Source: Haliotis asinina (Eukaryota; Mollusca; Gastropoda; Lepetellida; Haliotidae). Taken from it: a stretch of DNA of 64,000 nt. This document shows, piece after piece, positions 1-11,580 of this stretch; within the stretch, counting starts at the first letter, position 1, and every line of letters starts with the position of its first letter. A program made the translations under genes and the position numbers. The notes under the pieces were generated by a model. That model saw only the letters and a program-made list of their open reading frames with translations. It ran no database searches and was not told the DNA's origin. Where the stretch lies: contig NC_090291.1 of NCBI RefSeq assembly GCF_037392515.1, forward strand, positions 37,161,001-37,225,000, in the 5' to 3' direction.

Positions 1-1788
1 AATTCTTTGAAGGGAGGATGTTGTTTTTGCACTCACACTTTACGACAGGGTGTAGTCATCTACACACTCTGCCTTTTGACAAATCCGCTAGAAGATAAAA
101 GTAATTAATCAATCAGTGTGTTATCGGTTAATCCTTTGATCGATGTTTGTTTTTGTAACTCAGCTGATAAACCCTCTTGCATCACTTACATGCACATATT
201 ACATAACATACAACACATTTGCCATTACAGACCTTAATTTATAATGTTGAGTATTTACTCCAGACAGGAGAAATGCCAAATGGGAACCTGTGTTGAGTAA
301 CCGAAGTGGTGTTGCTACTAATTATACCTGTTATAAATTCATGAATTGACCATCAAGAGAATGATGACAAATGACACGTGTAGGTTTACACCATCAAACG
401 TGAGTTACAGCAAGGAAGATGTAATCTCTGTGTCGCAGCCTGAAAACACTTATGGGCCGAAACTGTTTTGAGGATACCAACGGAATTTCGTTACATAAGG
501 AATACACACAGGCATTTGCTGTGTACTTTGGTAAATAGGTGAAATAAGTTTTTTTTACGTAAGACAATTTTCAGATTTCTCTACCAAAGGCAAAGTCATC
601 GTTTTTTTTTTGTTTACGAATTCAAATAAATCAACTGTGTGTTTTATTATCATAAATAATAAACCATTGTAGCTACTATAGCTACCAGAATTTACGTATG
701 CTATTTGCTATCACAGCTCAACCAACACTCAAAACTACCTAAATATAAAGCTTTGCAATCTTCCGTACTGAAACAAATGGCTTGCTACGTGCCTGTAGAC
801 ATCATATTTGCATGTAACATGATTAAATATCGAGGTTAAAAACACAGAAATAGGATCAAATTGGATCAGTAAGTATACCATCCAAGCATCCGAAAAGAAC
901 TACACTGCTGGGATATATGGTTACGATCAGACAAGGAATATCATGGATATTTTAAACAAATGGCATGTGATGGGCATCCGGCCTCCTGACTGTTTAGGTG
1001 AAGAAATTCTGCTAATATGGACAGGTGCCCAGTTCCTTTGTCCGTCACGGTCGAAGGAGTGGGCGCTGACCAATTTGCGGTCTGCTTTCATAATTAGACC
1101 GTTGGCGAGAAGCATTATTCGCTCCGCATCAGTGCCCCTTTAACCAAGGACTGTCATTCTAGCGCTTTATGGAAGCAAGAAAGTGCATGACGAAAAACTT
1201 CTGTATACATTAGAGTCAAATATCTGTGCAGATACTAGCTCTGCTATGAAGCATGAGCACTTGAGCCACATTTTGCTGTCGACGCTTATGAAGTATGCAT
1301 GGACCAAGTATGTGTATCAGATTGTTGGTGAAGTTGTCATTCATGCTGTTTCTTGTTACATGCAGTGTTTGTGATGAGAAACTTATATTTCAAGACAGTG
1401 TGAGTGTGTATAATATTATGTAAATTATTTGTAACGAAAAGTGATTATTTGTGTCTCTGTATTGGCATTGCTGAACATGGTCCAAGTTTGTTAAATGATT
1501 TGGACGGGTAAACTAACTTGTATATTCAGTGGTAAAGGACACTGTAGACATGTTTCCTGTTGTGAAGATGTGTGGAGATGATGTGTTGTACGAGAGTGGC
1601 TGGTTGTTTGTGATGCATACTGATGTAACTCATCTGGGATACACACCTGGATGAAAATTTCATCTAGACTGTTCCTCTTTCTGAAATCTTTCACTTACTT
1701 GTGAGTTATGTTGTTGAACTAAAGAAATTTGTGTTGATGTGTTGTGGCTTCAGTTTAATCAGATGTATCCATGCCATTGAGTTGTGAT
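1..1788. other. AT-rich intergenic DNA
   Basis: Only short open frames (67 codons or fewer) and no recognisable repeat or RNA. Confidence 0.6.
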
Positions 1789-2418
1789 GTTCAGTTTAGA
1801 TCTGAATAACTTAACATAAAAATATGCCTGTACTTTGATAGATGTTTTCAGTTTAAAAACAGCCCCTGTGTTCTTATTAGCCACCTTGAAATAGAAATAC
1901 AGTGACTGTTTTGTCAAACTTGTACAGAGTGGTTAAGAAAGCTATAGAATGTCTTTACAGATATGGGCCCTCGTGAAATAGTACACTCTTACACGGCATG
2001 GTAAATATTGCGGTACAAGACCTTCGGTTCATTCCAGTACATGAGATATGATCATAATGCAGAATACTGACAACAGTTAAACCTACACATTTTAGAAAAG
2101 GCTTTAAAGGGGTAAATAAAGTGGTGGTATAAAAATGAAAAAGTTCTGATTTTTTATTTTCGCATTAATGCATACCACACTGAAAACAAAATATCCCGGT
2201 TCTACTAGTACCATGGTATATTGTTTCACTCCTCCCTGACGTTCAGTTTAGATCTGAATGACTAAGATAATAATCTGCCTTAGCTATGATAGACGTTTTC
2301 AGTCTAAAAACTGTCTCTGTGTTTATATTACCCAAATTGAAATAGAAATATAATAATTGTTAGGTAAAACTTGTACAGAGTGGTTAAGAAAGCTATAGAA
2401 TGTCTTTTCAGATAGGGG
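1789..2418. repeat. Diverged direct duplication, ~180 bp x 2
   Basis: Blocks 1789-1970 and 2238-2418 share GTTCAGTTTAGATCTGAA at the start and TTGTACAGAGTGGTTAAGAA with AGCTATAGAATGTCTTT at the end, at the same spacing. The 267 bases between are unrelated. No inverted ends or coding capacity are visible. Confidence 0.75.
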
Positions 2419-2705
2419 GTTGAAGGATACGAGTTGCAAGGGAGAGTAATGTCCCTTAACTGTGTGAGGATCTGCTGTGCATTATTTTCGTACTGGATGC
2501 TCCTTGACTTGTATTCTTGGCCTATCAACACCACACTTTACCTCTGGGCTTAGCCTTAGAGGTCAGTGTCTACTCTTGGTGTCACTAAAGGTTTCCTATC
2601 ATATCCCAAGAATAAAAAGTTAAGCGCTAGCCTATTTCAAAACTAAGATGTGAAGCTGTGGAAATGTTAGGCTGAATTAATTTGGAAGACCAATCCATAT
2701 TTAGG

Positions 2706-2806
2706 CTCATGATATTGTTCATTGGATTATATGGTTCTGAATTGACTGCTCCCAATTTGCTGGAATATTGCTGAGTGTGGCATTAAACAGCAAATAAACA
2801 CACAAA
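2706..2806 (+). mobile_element. SINE-A 3' fragment
   Basis: It retains only the region from CATGATATTGTTCATTGGAT to GCTGGAATATTGCTGAGTGT and GGCATTAAAC. Confidence 0.65.
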
Positions 2807-2979
2807 CAGACTTATCATATTGATGACATTTTACAGATATAACAGATATACAGTTCAGGGGAAAAATTATCCCATCTGCTTTATCATGCAGTGTTAATTT
2901 GTCTTGAGTAACTGCCAAATTGTTTATGTTGTGTTTATCACTTCCTTACTTTATATTTGTTATGTTTATTTATTTTACA

Positions 2980-3013
2980 CAAATCCCTAGTACTTGTTTG
3001 TGCTAGGGATTTG
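2980..3013. other. Short hairpin
   Basis: CAAATCCCTAG and CTAGGGATTTG form a perfect 11-bp stem around a 12-base loop. No function is implied. Confidence 0.5.
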
Positions 3014-3438
3014 AGTCGTGAAGCTGCCGTACCTCTATGACAGTTCTAACAAGCATGTCTCAACTTGGCCTTGTGACAATCACATCTGTAGAATTGTTTT
3101 GTGAAACAGTACATGTCTGATAATAATGCTGACAGTATTTTCATAAGATGATGAAAGAAAGAGATTGAAAAGTCAGAATGTATATCTGGATTAATGTTGA
3201 GAAGAAATTTAGGTTTGATGCTTTCAGTTTCAAATGTGGAAAGCTGAATCTGATTGTTAATCCTGTCATCTGATAGCCTCTGGACGAACTGTCAAGGTTA
3301 CCACTGTTGGCTTCACAGACATTGTTGCAGGCAACTTGATGTTGGGTGTGTTCTTGTATGTCGGTGATGAGACTGTCAGATCATTTCTGGCTACAGCTTT
3401 TTTGATTACTAAAAGTTGTTGTTTCTTGTGGTGCCTAC

Positions 3439-4266
3439 TAGAGCTGCAACGATTCACCCTGACCTCAATTTCATTCGATTTTAGATATTGGATCCTCGAT
3501 TCAATCATTTTGCGTTTGATTCTTAGTACATTCTTTGTAGAGACATCAGTTTCATTTAGTTCTCAGAGTTGACATTTTAGCATGAAGTCCATCATCAGTT
3601 CGTGATATCTACTACTGCTAGACACATATTAGATGATCCTGCGCACTAAACGCATTTGTGACAAGAGAGGCGGTACAACGAATTGGGCGAGTACACTTGG
3701 CTGCTGCAGGTAGCTTGACGATTATGCACGTGCAATACATGCTAACCGTGACATGAAATCAACATTGCTAACCCTGACGAAAATCAGCCCGTACAGAGAA
3801 ACAGGACTCTGATTTAGCCACCACCATTCAGTAACAGATAACTGTTAACATATTAAATAGTTAAATGAAACACAATTAACTATATGTAGTTATTATCTAT
3901 TTAATATTTAGCAGACGAAAAGTCAACTTTACCCATTAAAACAACACCGCATATTCCTTCGAATGATAAGACTGCAATGTCAGGCATAAGATACTGGTAT
4001 TCCACGCTAACCTTTAGATAAGACGAAGATGATTGGGGCATTGACAAGCATTTTAGATATTCAACAATTTTGTTAAAAAAAACCCCAGGAAAATGTCATT
4101 TGCTTCGTGAAATGCAAATTGGGGTCATTTGTCAGGTCGTGGATCATCTTATATGTGTTTACCAGTAACAACAATTCTCATCAGACAATCAGCCTGGCAT
4201 CAAACAATTGAAAGTGAGGTGTCAGATTCGATTTTCGATGAATCGAACTGAATCATTGCAGGCCTA
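3439..4266. mobile_element. Possible hAT-like non-autonomous element
   Basis: The left end reads TAGAGCTGCAACGATTCA and the complement of the right end reads TAGGCCTGCAATGATTCA, followed on both sides by CGATT-rich, partly matching sequence. Inverted ends of the form AGxxCTGCAACGATT are common in hAT elements. I could not find a matching 8-bp target duplication, so the boundaries are approximate. Confidence 0.5.
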
Positions 4267-4879
4267 GTCAAGATCAATGTCCACATGGCCACTGATTCAT
4301 TTCAGGCTCTGAAGTAATTATCTGAATGTGCACTACACCATTTCAGTAGTTTACCCGACCCTCATATAATGATTGAACTGTTTGAACTCCAATTTTGCAG
4401 TATGTTCTTAGAATTTTTGATAATTTGTTACTTTAAGTCCATACTGAAAGGTACCAGTATCAAAATTGTCTTCAAATGTTGCATGTAAGCTTTATAACCT
4501 TTATAAGTCGAGGTAAAACCCTGATGTACTATACATAGAGTAGAAAATCTCCCCTTTTTCTGGAGGTGTTTCGGGTTTCACTGACAGTCTTTCACTCATG
4601 TCACATGTATTTTTCATTGTTGAAACTTTATATGTTCTGATGTTCTATAGTTTTGATCACAGTAAATATGGTGGGTATAAATTGGCCTTGATTTTGAAAG
4701 TTCTGCAGATGTCAAATTGTAGGTGGTGTTATATTGTAGATGATGTTAGTTTTGCTGTTATTAGTCTATACATGTTTCTTGAGTTATGGTTTGAAATTCT
4801 GGTGTCATTTCTAATTGATTTCTAAGTCTCTGAGATTGATTGTTTTGTAATCTAGAACTTTTTGTTTTCTGACAGCATC
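4267..4879. other. AT-rich intergenic DNA
   Basis: I see nothing in it; a 75-codon frame at 4598-4825 is low-complexity and hydrophobic. Confidence 0.55.
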
Positions 4880-5285
4880 ATCCTTTTTTGCAGTATCATA
4901 CTCATCAATATTGGCAGTGTCATTCATATTGTCAATAAAAGCAGTACCATTCACATTGTCACCTACTCACTGGCAGTTTAATGAGCATCCTTCACCTTGT
5001 CAATACTTGCAGTATCATACACATGGTCACATTTGCAGTATCAAATGTATTCTCAGTACTTACAGTGTTAAACTTAATGTCAATACTGGCAGTATTCTAC
5101 ACGTCAATACAGGAAGTATCATACACTTTATCGATACTTGCAGTATCATATGCATGTTCACAATTGCAGTATCACATATTGTTACTAGTTGCAGTGTTAA
5201 TGTATTGTTAATACTTGCAGCATCATATTGGAAATACTTCATGGGATTTTATGCACTGTGTTCTTCCATTACTTGTAGTGGGTAG
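4880..5285. repeat. Degenerate ~27-bp minisatellite
   Basis: Units contain GCAGTATCATACACATTGTC with frequent changes. The 124-codon open frame across it is a by-product of the repeat. Confidence 0.75.
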
Positions 5286-5698
5286 TGTCAAGTGTTTATT
5301 GACAACAAAGGACCATATTGTATACAAACCCATGGAGAATTGATAATATCATGCATCATTTTAGGATGTTCTGGAAAATCCAAAGTAATTTTTACAACAT
5401 TTAGTAACTTATACATGTAGATTTTTATTTTGGATTGATTTGAGGTTCAGTTACAAAAAGGATCCTCAAAATGAAAGATAAAGCAAAAGTGAAAATTGAA
5501 TGTTTAACCCGAAAACATATTTCCTTCAAAGACAGCATCCGAATCATCAGTAACTCAGAGTCAGTGCTGACCTGGTTTGTGTAACTCCCAGAGTACACAA
5601 CACACCTATTCATAATAAACCTGTCAATGACTGTACGATCTGACTCTTTGTTATCATTATTATCATACCCCCTGTAGGGACTGGATTAGATAATATTC
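5286..5698. other. Intergenic DNA
   Basis: No feature seen. Confidence 0.55.
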
Positions 5699-5812
5699 CG
5701 GGCCTCTTTTCACAAAGTGCTGAGGTGATTGCAAGTCTCTATGGTAACCTGCAATGTTAAAGAGTGGGAGCTACTGTTAACATTAGTAAAGGTAGTTTCG
5801 TGAAAGGAGCCC
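5699..5812. mobile_element. Decayed foldback element
   Basis: The left side begins GGGCCTCTTTTCACAAAG and the complement of the right side reads AGGGCTCCTTTCACGAAAC. The middle contains ATTGCAAGTCTCTATGGTAA. It looks like an older relative of the 41.7-kb foldback. Confidence 0.45.
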
Positions 5813-5860
5813 TAAGTCTGTTGCCTCAGTCTGTTGCTCTTCACCTGAAGGGAGCTGAAG

Positions 5861-5987
5861 CATTATTCCAGATATATAACGGAGGGACACCTGAAATGGG
5901 CTTCACACATAGTCCTCATGTGGGGAATTGAACCTGGGTCTTCAGTGTAATGAGCAGGTGCTTTAACCATTACACTGCCCTGATGCC
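5861..5987 (-). mobile_element. SINE-B copy, antisense
   Basis: ATGGGCTTCACACATAGTCC, antisense B box GGGAATTGAACCTGGGTCTT and CTTTAACCATTACACTGCCC. Confidence 0.8.
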
Positions 5988-6120
5988 CTCGCTCTGACAG
6001 TAAGCTGACATGGCGTGATATAACTGTAATACTGCTTGAAGTAGCCAACTGACTTCATTAGGCAGACTTGTGGAAAATATGCCCTGTCTGCATAGAGCGA
6101 TTACAAGGTAATAGTGGTAA

Positions 6121-6358
6121 GGGACCATTCATAATTTATGGCTATTGAGGATGATGATTTTCATGGAGTTGGATGTACAATGACCCTCCCCACCTAAAAT
6201 TAATGTACAAAGTAACATATGTCATGTACAAAATCCGTGACCACCCCCAACAGCAGCCAGAACATGTGTACAAAATTGATGACCCCACCTCCCCTGAATG
6301 GTTGACACCACTCAAAAACATCACCACCACCCTCTGGCCATAAATTATGAATGGTCCC
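6121..6358 (+). mobile_element. PIF/Harbinger-like MITE, copy 1
   Basis: A perfect 22-bp terminal inverted repeat (starting GGGACCATTCATAATTTATG) bounds a 238-bp element flanked by TAA on both sides (6118-6120 and 6359-6361). A three-base TWA duplication is the hallmark of PIF/Harbinger elements. No coding capacity is seen. Confidence 0.75.
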
Positions 6359-6553
6359 TAACAACAGTAAGAATAATCCACATTTTATCATACACCTATC
6401 CACACCCATATGCATGGTTAAAACACTACATTGTTGTTGTTATCAGACAGGTTAACGCTTTATTTTTTGCTCTCAGCTCGCTCCAGCTTTAAGGGGTTAG
6501 CAGGTGAATAGTCACCTCTCATCCTACAACACATGAAGATGCGAATTAGATTT

Positions 6554-6769
6554 GATCTTCAGTAACCCATGTTTGTCGTAAGAGGCGACTAATGGGATCA
6601 GGTGGTGAGTCTCGCTGACATGGTTGACACATGTCATATTCAAGTAGATCAATGCTCATGCTGGTGATCAATAACTTGTCTGGTCCAGACTCAATTATTT
6701 ACAGTCTGTTCACATATAGCTGGAATATAGCTGAGTGCAGTGCAAAACTAGTCTTGCTCATTAACTCAT
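6554..6769 (+). mobile_element. SINE-A copy (long family)
   Basis: SINE-A is my label for a ~220-250-bp family. In the sense orientation it runs from CAGCAACCCATGCTTG through TCGTAAGAGGCGACTAACGG, GTTGACACATGTCATC and GTCTGGTCCAGACTCGATTA to a 3' tail GCTGGAATATTGCTGAGTGC, GGCGTAAAAC and CACTCACT repeats. This copy is nearly complete but has a corrupted tail. Confidence 0.8.
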
Positions 6770-7456
6770 CCTACTGGTACCCATTTACAGCTAGCACATA
6801 ACAGATGTCATATATGATGTATGGTACATTCCATGTGAGCAGCCATGTTGTAAAGAGGCAGATCATGCCGTACAAGTAGCCAAATATAACATGTTGGTCA
6901 AATGCTCTTGACCTGCAGTCATAAATCTTGAGTCAGATGCTTGTATTTACAGGTTATAAATGAGGTTATTCCCCTCCATAAAAAGAGATAAGGTTATTGA
7001 ATTAATGAAGTTGCTTTCCCCCATTGCTCTTTAGACCAGCTTTCTATCATGTTAAAAGGAACCATGTTTGGATTATCGATAGTGTTCTGGCACATTTGAT
7101 TCAAGTTATTCACTTGTTTTGGTTGTGTGTGAAATGAGATGATATCTGCCTGGTACCTAACTACACAGGCAGTGTGAAAAAATGCCACTGGCCTGCTAGC
7201 CTGTGGCTAGTATAAATCCAATCAGGCCAGTAAATCTCCACAGTCACTCTTTCAAATGGCTAGTGAATTTTCAAGAGGTCATTTTGTAAAGACATGTATG
7301 TCTCTCCGATTAGTTAAGTTATAATATACTTTTATGTCATGCAAGATTATGATCATCATATTAGTAGCTTAATGATGAAACCTGTGTCGCCATTCAAATT
7401 TTGGAGTAGTGAATTATAAATAATATTCACACTGTACACAGGAACAATGGCTGTAA
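6770..7456. other. Intergenic DNA
   Basis: No feature seen. Confidence 0.55.
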
Positions 7457-7633
7457 TGGGGTCAGTGGGTTGTGTAGCCTTGTGGTTATAGTGTTTGCTT
7501 ATCATGCCGAAGACCCATGTTCGATTTCCCACATGGGCACAGTGTGTGAGGCCCATTTCTGGTGTCCACCTGCTGTAATATTTCTGAAATATTTCCTAAA
7601 AGTGGTGTAAAAATAAACTCACTCACTCACTCT
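7457..7633 (+). mobile_element. SINE-B copy (tRNA-derived family)
   Basis: SINE-B is my label for a ~150-170-bp family with a tRNA-like head. An A-box-like GTAGCCTAGTGGTTAAAG is followed by a B box (GGTTCGATTCC type) and then CACATGGGTACAATGTGTGA, AGCCCATTTCTGGTGTC and the tail GCTGGAATATTGCTAAAAGC, GGCGTAAAAC, CACTCACT. This copy is complete, with B box TGTTCGATTTCC and tail CTCACTCACTCACTC. Confidence 0.85.
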
Positions 7634-7714
7634 ATCCTCTATGGTAGGAATTATTGGGCTGGTGAGTGGGTTTGGGAGACTCTTGAGTGTTTCTTAGGCT
7701 TTGGGCCAGACCCA

Positions 7715-8010
7715 CACTAAGGGATGTGCAGCCTCAGACTAAGGGACATGTGCAGCCTCACACTAAAGGATATGTGCAGCCTCACACAAATGGACATGTG
7801 TAGTCTCACAATAAGGGACGTGCAACCTCACACCAAAGGACATGTGCAGTCTCACACAAAGGACATTAAAGCCTGACAATAAAGGACATGCGCAGCCTCC
7901 CACTAATGGACATGTGCAACCTCACTCTAAAGGACATGTGCAGCTTCACACAGAAGGATGTGCAGCCTCACATTAAGGCAATGTGCAGCCTGACACTAAA
8001 GGACATGTCT
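7715..8010. repeat. 24-bp minisatellite
   Basis: About a dozen imperfect units built on GGACATGTGCAGCCTCACAC with TAAA. Confidence 0.8.
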
Positions 8011-8333
8011 ATATATGGTGTCTCCCTAGTAACTAAGAAAGTGGCTCAGTTTGAAACATGGCCCTCTTCACTGATGAGTGGGTACCCAGCATGACTGTTG
8101 CTGCTACCTTTTAGCCCACAGAGACAGCTCCAGTTGTGTGCTTCCAAAGGAGCTGAGAGTGAAAATCAGTTGATTAATTTCCACACTTATCCACTGACCT
8201 GGGAGCTAATGTAGCACTTTGAGCCTGCCTGGATGTGTGTGAAGTCAGCAAGCTAAGAATATGCACTGACGTTTTCAACAGGCATTTCTTTGCTTTAATA
8301 AAATGATAGGAGGAACTAGACAGTGCAGGAGGG

Positions 8334-8492
8334 ACAGTGGGGTAGCCTAGTGGTTGAAGTGTTCGCTGATCACATTAGAAACCTGTTTTCAATTCCCCAC
8401 ATGGTACAATGTGTGAAGCCCATTTCTTGTGTCGCTGCCCTGATGTTGGTAGAATATTGCTAAAAACGGTATAAAACCATACTCACTCACTC
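8334..8492 (+). mobile_element. SINE-B copy
   Basis: Complete from CAGTGGGGTAGCCTAGTGGT to ACTCACTCACTC; the tail lost the GCGGCG core (AAAACGGTATAAAACC). Confidence 0.85.
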
Positions 8493-8663
8493 TTAATGGA
8501 ATTGAACAAATGCAGGGTTTCGGTTTTATGTTCAGGTCCAATTATAATGCTTTGCTGAAAGTGGACACTGTCTAGACTTAGACATCATGGTAGTAGACCA
8601 TGCGGGTTGTTTCCTATATTCAGGTTTTGCACTGACAGCTAATTAACACTGGCTCTATGTACC

Positions 8664-8755
8664 ATGGGCAGTAAGTTAGCCAAGTGGTTTAAGCGTCCGT
8701 TCATCATGCTGAAGACCGGGTTCAATTCCCCACATGAGTACAATGAGCTCTGCAA
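8664..8755 (+). mobile_element. SINE-B head, 3' truncated
   Basis: Only the tRNA-like head is kept, with B box GGTTCAATTCCCCACATGAG. Confidence 0.7.
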
Positions 8756-9580
8756 ATTTCAGCAGGTAAACACTGACTTTCTGTAGCAAGCCATGCAAAT
8801 TTTCAACCATTGAACATAATGATATATCAAGGGAGGTAATTCTTGTTGGTCTGTTGAGGTGAAGCAAGCATGACAGGAATTTTCCTCAAAGGACACATGA
8901 AGTAATGTGTTCTAAATGAAATGAAATCAAAATAGACACCATGACAGCACCACAATTCTTGAGTACAAGTAAAGTTCCTTAGAAATCTTTGGAAGCAGTC
9001 ACCACCTCTACATGGATAGAAGGCTACACAGCTCACACAGAGATCAGTCATACAAGGCACATTACCAGTAGCACATAGGAAACTGGGTCAAGGCATCATG
9101 GAGGTCCTTGAGTGATATCACTCAAGGCTACAGCTTGACAGTTTTGAATTCACAGCTACATACTTAGAGTCAAATTAAGCTGAACTAACAAATTACAGTC
9201 ACATAAATCTCACTATCTGTTGCAAGTGTGCAGTCTGTTAACCCTTGTAGTTGCTAAATCTGTTTCATCATTATTATTTTTAACCCATTTCAAATATGTC
9301 TGTTTATGAATGGAAAGTATTACAGTTATGTCGGATTTGTTTTCTAAACATCTCACTGCCTTGAATTTTGTATATAATTTAAGAAGTAATGGTATGTTTT
9401 CTGCTGTGGGCACTTGTTGATTTTTATAAGTTTAAGGATTGATGTAAATAATTTTGTGTTTACCAAAAGATGCATCTACATACAAGAAGTTTCCACACCA
9501 ATTTTTTATGTTTATAATACAAAAAAAAAAAAGAATGCTACTAAAGCATGCACACATGTATGCATGCATGCACACACTCA
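8756..9580. other. Intergenic DNA
   Basis: No feature seen apart from an A run near 9521 and a short ATGCATGCAC patch. Confidence 0.55.
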
Positions 9581-9744
9581 GGGGCAGTGAGGTAGCCCAG
9601 TGATTAAAGCATTCATCAATCACACCAAAGATCCTGGTTCAGTTCCCCACATGGTTGCAATGTGTGAAGCCCATTTCTGGTCTTTCCTGCTTGATATTGC
9701 TGGAATACTGGAATATAAATGTACATAAAATGATACTAACACAC
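9581..9744 (+). mobile_element. SINE-B copy
   Basis: Complete head (GTGAGGTAGCCCAGTGATTA) and body; tail mutated. It follows a short ATGCATGCACAC patch. Confidence 0.83.
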
Positions 9745-9936
9745 CCTGCAAACACAAAAGTATGAAATCTGTGATGTCTTTCATACCTATATTCTGATAC
9801 AAACCTCAGCCCTATTCTACTATCAGATAATCAAAAACAGTAATTGTCCATTGTTCTTGCACATTGCTTGGTTTGTTCATAGAGTTTTCTGTTTTAGGGT
9901 AAATATTCCCTAAAACACTCACTAATAGTAAGCTGG

Positions 9937-10003
9937 GTTTTTGTGAGGTGAGGTGAGGTGAGGTGAGGTGAGGTGAGGCGAGGCGAGGCGAGGAGAGGAG
10001 AGG
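9937..10003. repeat. GTGAG pentanucleotide array
   Basis: GTGAG/GCGAG/GAGAG units continue into the complement of a SINE-B tail at 10001, which suggests expansion from that tail. Confidence 0.85.
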
Positions 10004-10162
10004 TGAGTGTTCAGTTTTACGCCGCTTTTAGCAATATTCTAGCAATATCATGACAGGGAACAAGAAGATGGGTTCATGCAGTGTACCCCATATTGAAAGT
10101 CGAACCCAGGTCTTCCACATGATAAAAGATGACTTTAACCACAAGGCTACACCTACTGCCCA
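10001..10162 (-). mobile_element. SINE-B copy, antisense, next to a GTGAG array
   Basis: GTTCAGTTTTACGCCGCTTT through GTCGAACCCAGGTCTTCCAC to ACCACAAGGCTACACC. The complement of its CACTCACT tail merges into the pentanucleotide array at 9937-10003. Confidence 0.83.
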
Positions 10163-10438
10163 TAATGAGAAATCATTATTATAATTTGGTACCTCTGCTG
10201 ACCACATCGTAAATCCACTACATGTCTTTCGCTCATTATAACTTTCATTGTTTAAGTTGACAATCATTGCATGTGTGACACTTTTCTGATCCCCCAACCC
10301 CCCCTCTACTCAACCCCATTCTCTTTATGCTGAAAGTTTATAAATGGACCATTTGGTTTCAGCTGAAAATAAAGTGGTGCACCACTTATTTTCTCAGCAG
10401 TGCACATCCCCCTTTCTCAAAGAGCTGTGTCCACCCCT

Positions 10439-10579
10439 AATGGGGTAGCCCAGAGGTTAAAGTGTTCCACTAAGGACCTGGTTCAGTTCCCCACATGGAT
10501 ACAGTCAATTTCTGGTGTCTTCCAGCATGATATTGCTGGAATATTGCTAAAAGCAGCATAAAACCATACTGACACAGCC
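10439..10579 (+). mobile_element. SINE-B copy
   Basis: Head GGGGTAGCCCAGAGGTTAAA; part of the anticodon-like region is deleted; tail ATTGCTAAAAGCAGCATAAA. Confidence 0.82.
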
Positions 10580-11049
10580 AAACGGATCATGTAGCAAGTA
10601 ACATTAATCATTTGTGGCAGGTGTAGCTACAAGGGTTCGGTTTCACCATGGCTGACACTGTGTGCTGTAGCTTTGTACAATAAATGTAAACCAAGGCAGT
10701 ATTTCCTTTTTGAATTAGGTTTATTATTGTTGTATATTTGATGTACACCATACAATTATATATATTTTTGCAGACATCGAATATAATGTTTAAGGGAGCT
10801 GAATCAAATTTTCTGGGAAGTGAAGTAATGCGTGCCTTGTCTCCCTCATAAGAGTGGACGTTTTACTGTGTGAACCTATCGATCTTTTGAGGGCAGAACA
10901 ACTCTCAAGATGTTGTTTGAATTATTGATAATTTTGTCAACATCTGCCAGTGCATTAAAATTTTGTCAACAATTTAAATATAAAAACATCAATACTATGT
11001 TTGCATAACATTTGTATGTGTTGTATTTTTAGATATACATTGGATGGCA
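10580..11049. other. AT-rich intergenic DNA
   Basis: No feature seen before the minisatellite. Confidence 0.55.
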
Positions 11050-11580
11050 TTGTCAAGGACATGTCAGTGGCATTGTTCAGTGGCCCAGTGCCAGCTGTAT
11101 GGCATTGTTCAGTGGCCCAGATGTATGGCATTGTTTAGTGGCCCAGCTGTATGGCATTGTTAAGAGCTAGCTGTATGGCATTGTTCAGTGGCCCAACTGT
11201 ATGGCATTATTCAGTGGCCCAACTGTAAGACATTGTTTAGTGGCCCAGCTCTATGGCATTGTTAAGTGCCAGCTGTATGGCATTGTTCACTGGCCCAACT
11301 GTATGACATTGCTTAGTGGTCCTGCTGTATGGCATTGTTTAGTGGCCCAGCTGTATGGTATTGTTAAGTGCTAGCTGTGTGGCATTGTTCAGTAGCCCAA
11401 ATGTATGGCATTGCTTAGTGGTCCTGCTGTATGGCATAGTTTAGTGACCCTGCTTCATGGCAATGTTCAGTAGCCTGACTGTATAGTATTGTTCAGCTGT
11501 ATAGTAATGTTCAGTGACCAAGCTGTATGGCATTGTTCAGTGGCCCAGATGTATGGTATTCTTCAGAAGTCCCAGGATTG
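11050..11580. repeat. Minisatellite, monomeric part (~26 bp)
   Basis: Units read TGGCATTGTTCAGTGGCCCA then GCTGTA, with point changes and small indels. It passes without a break into the dimeric part at about 11580. Confidence 0.88.

Noticed and set aside
9937..10003. Telomere-like repeat
   Set aside because: GTGAG units do not match the TTAGGG repeat expected in molluscs and are explained by the SINE tail.
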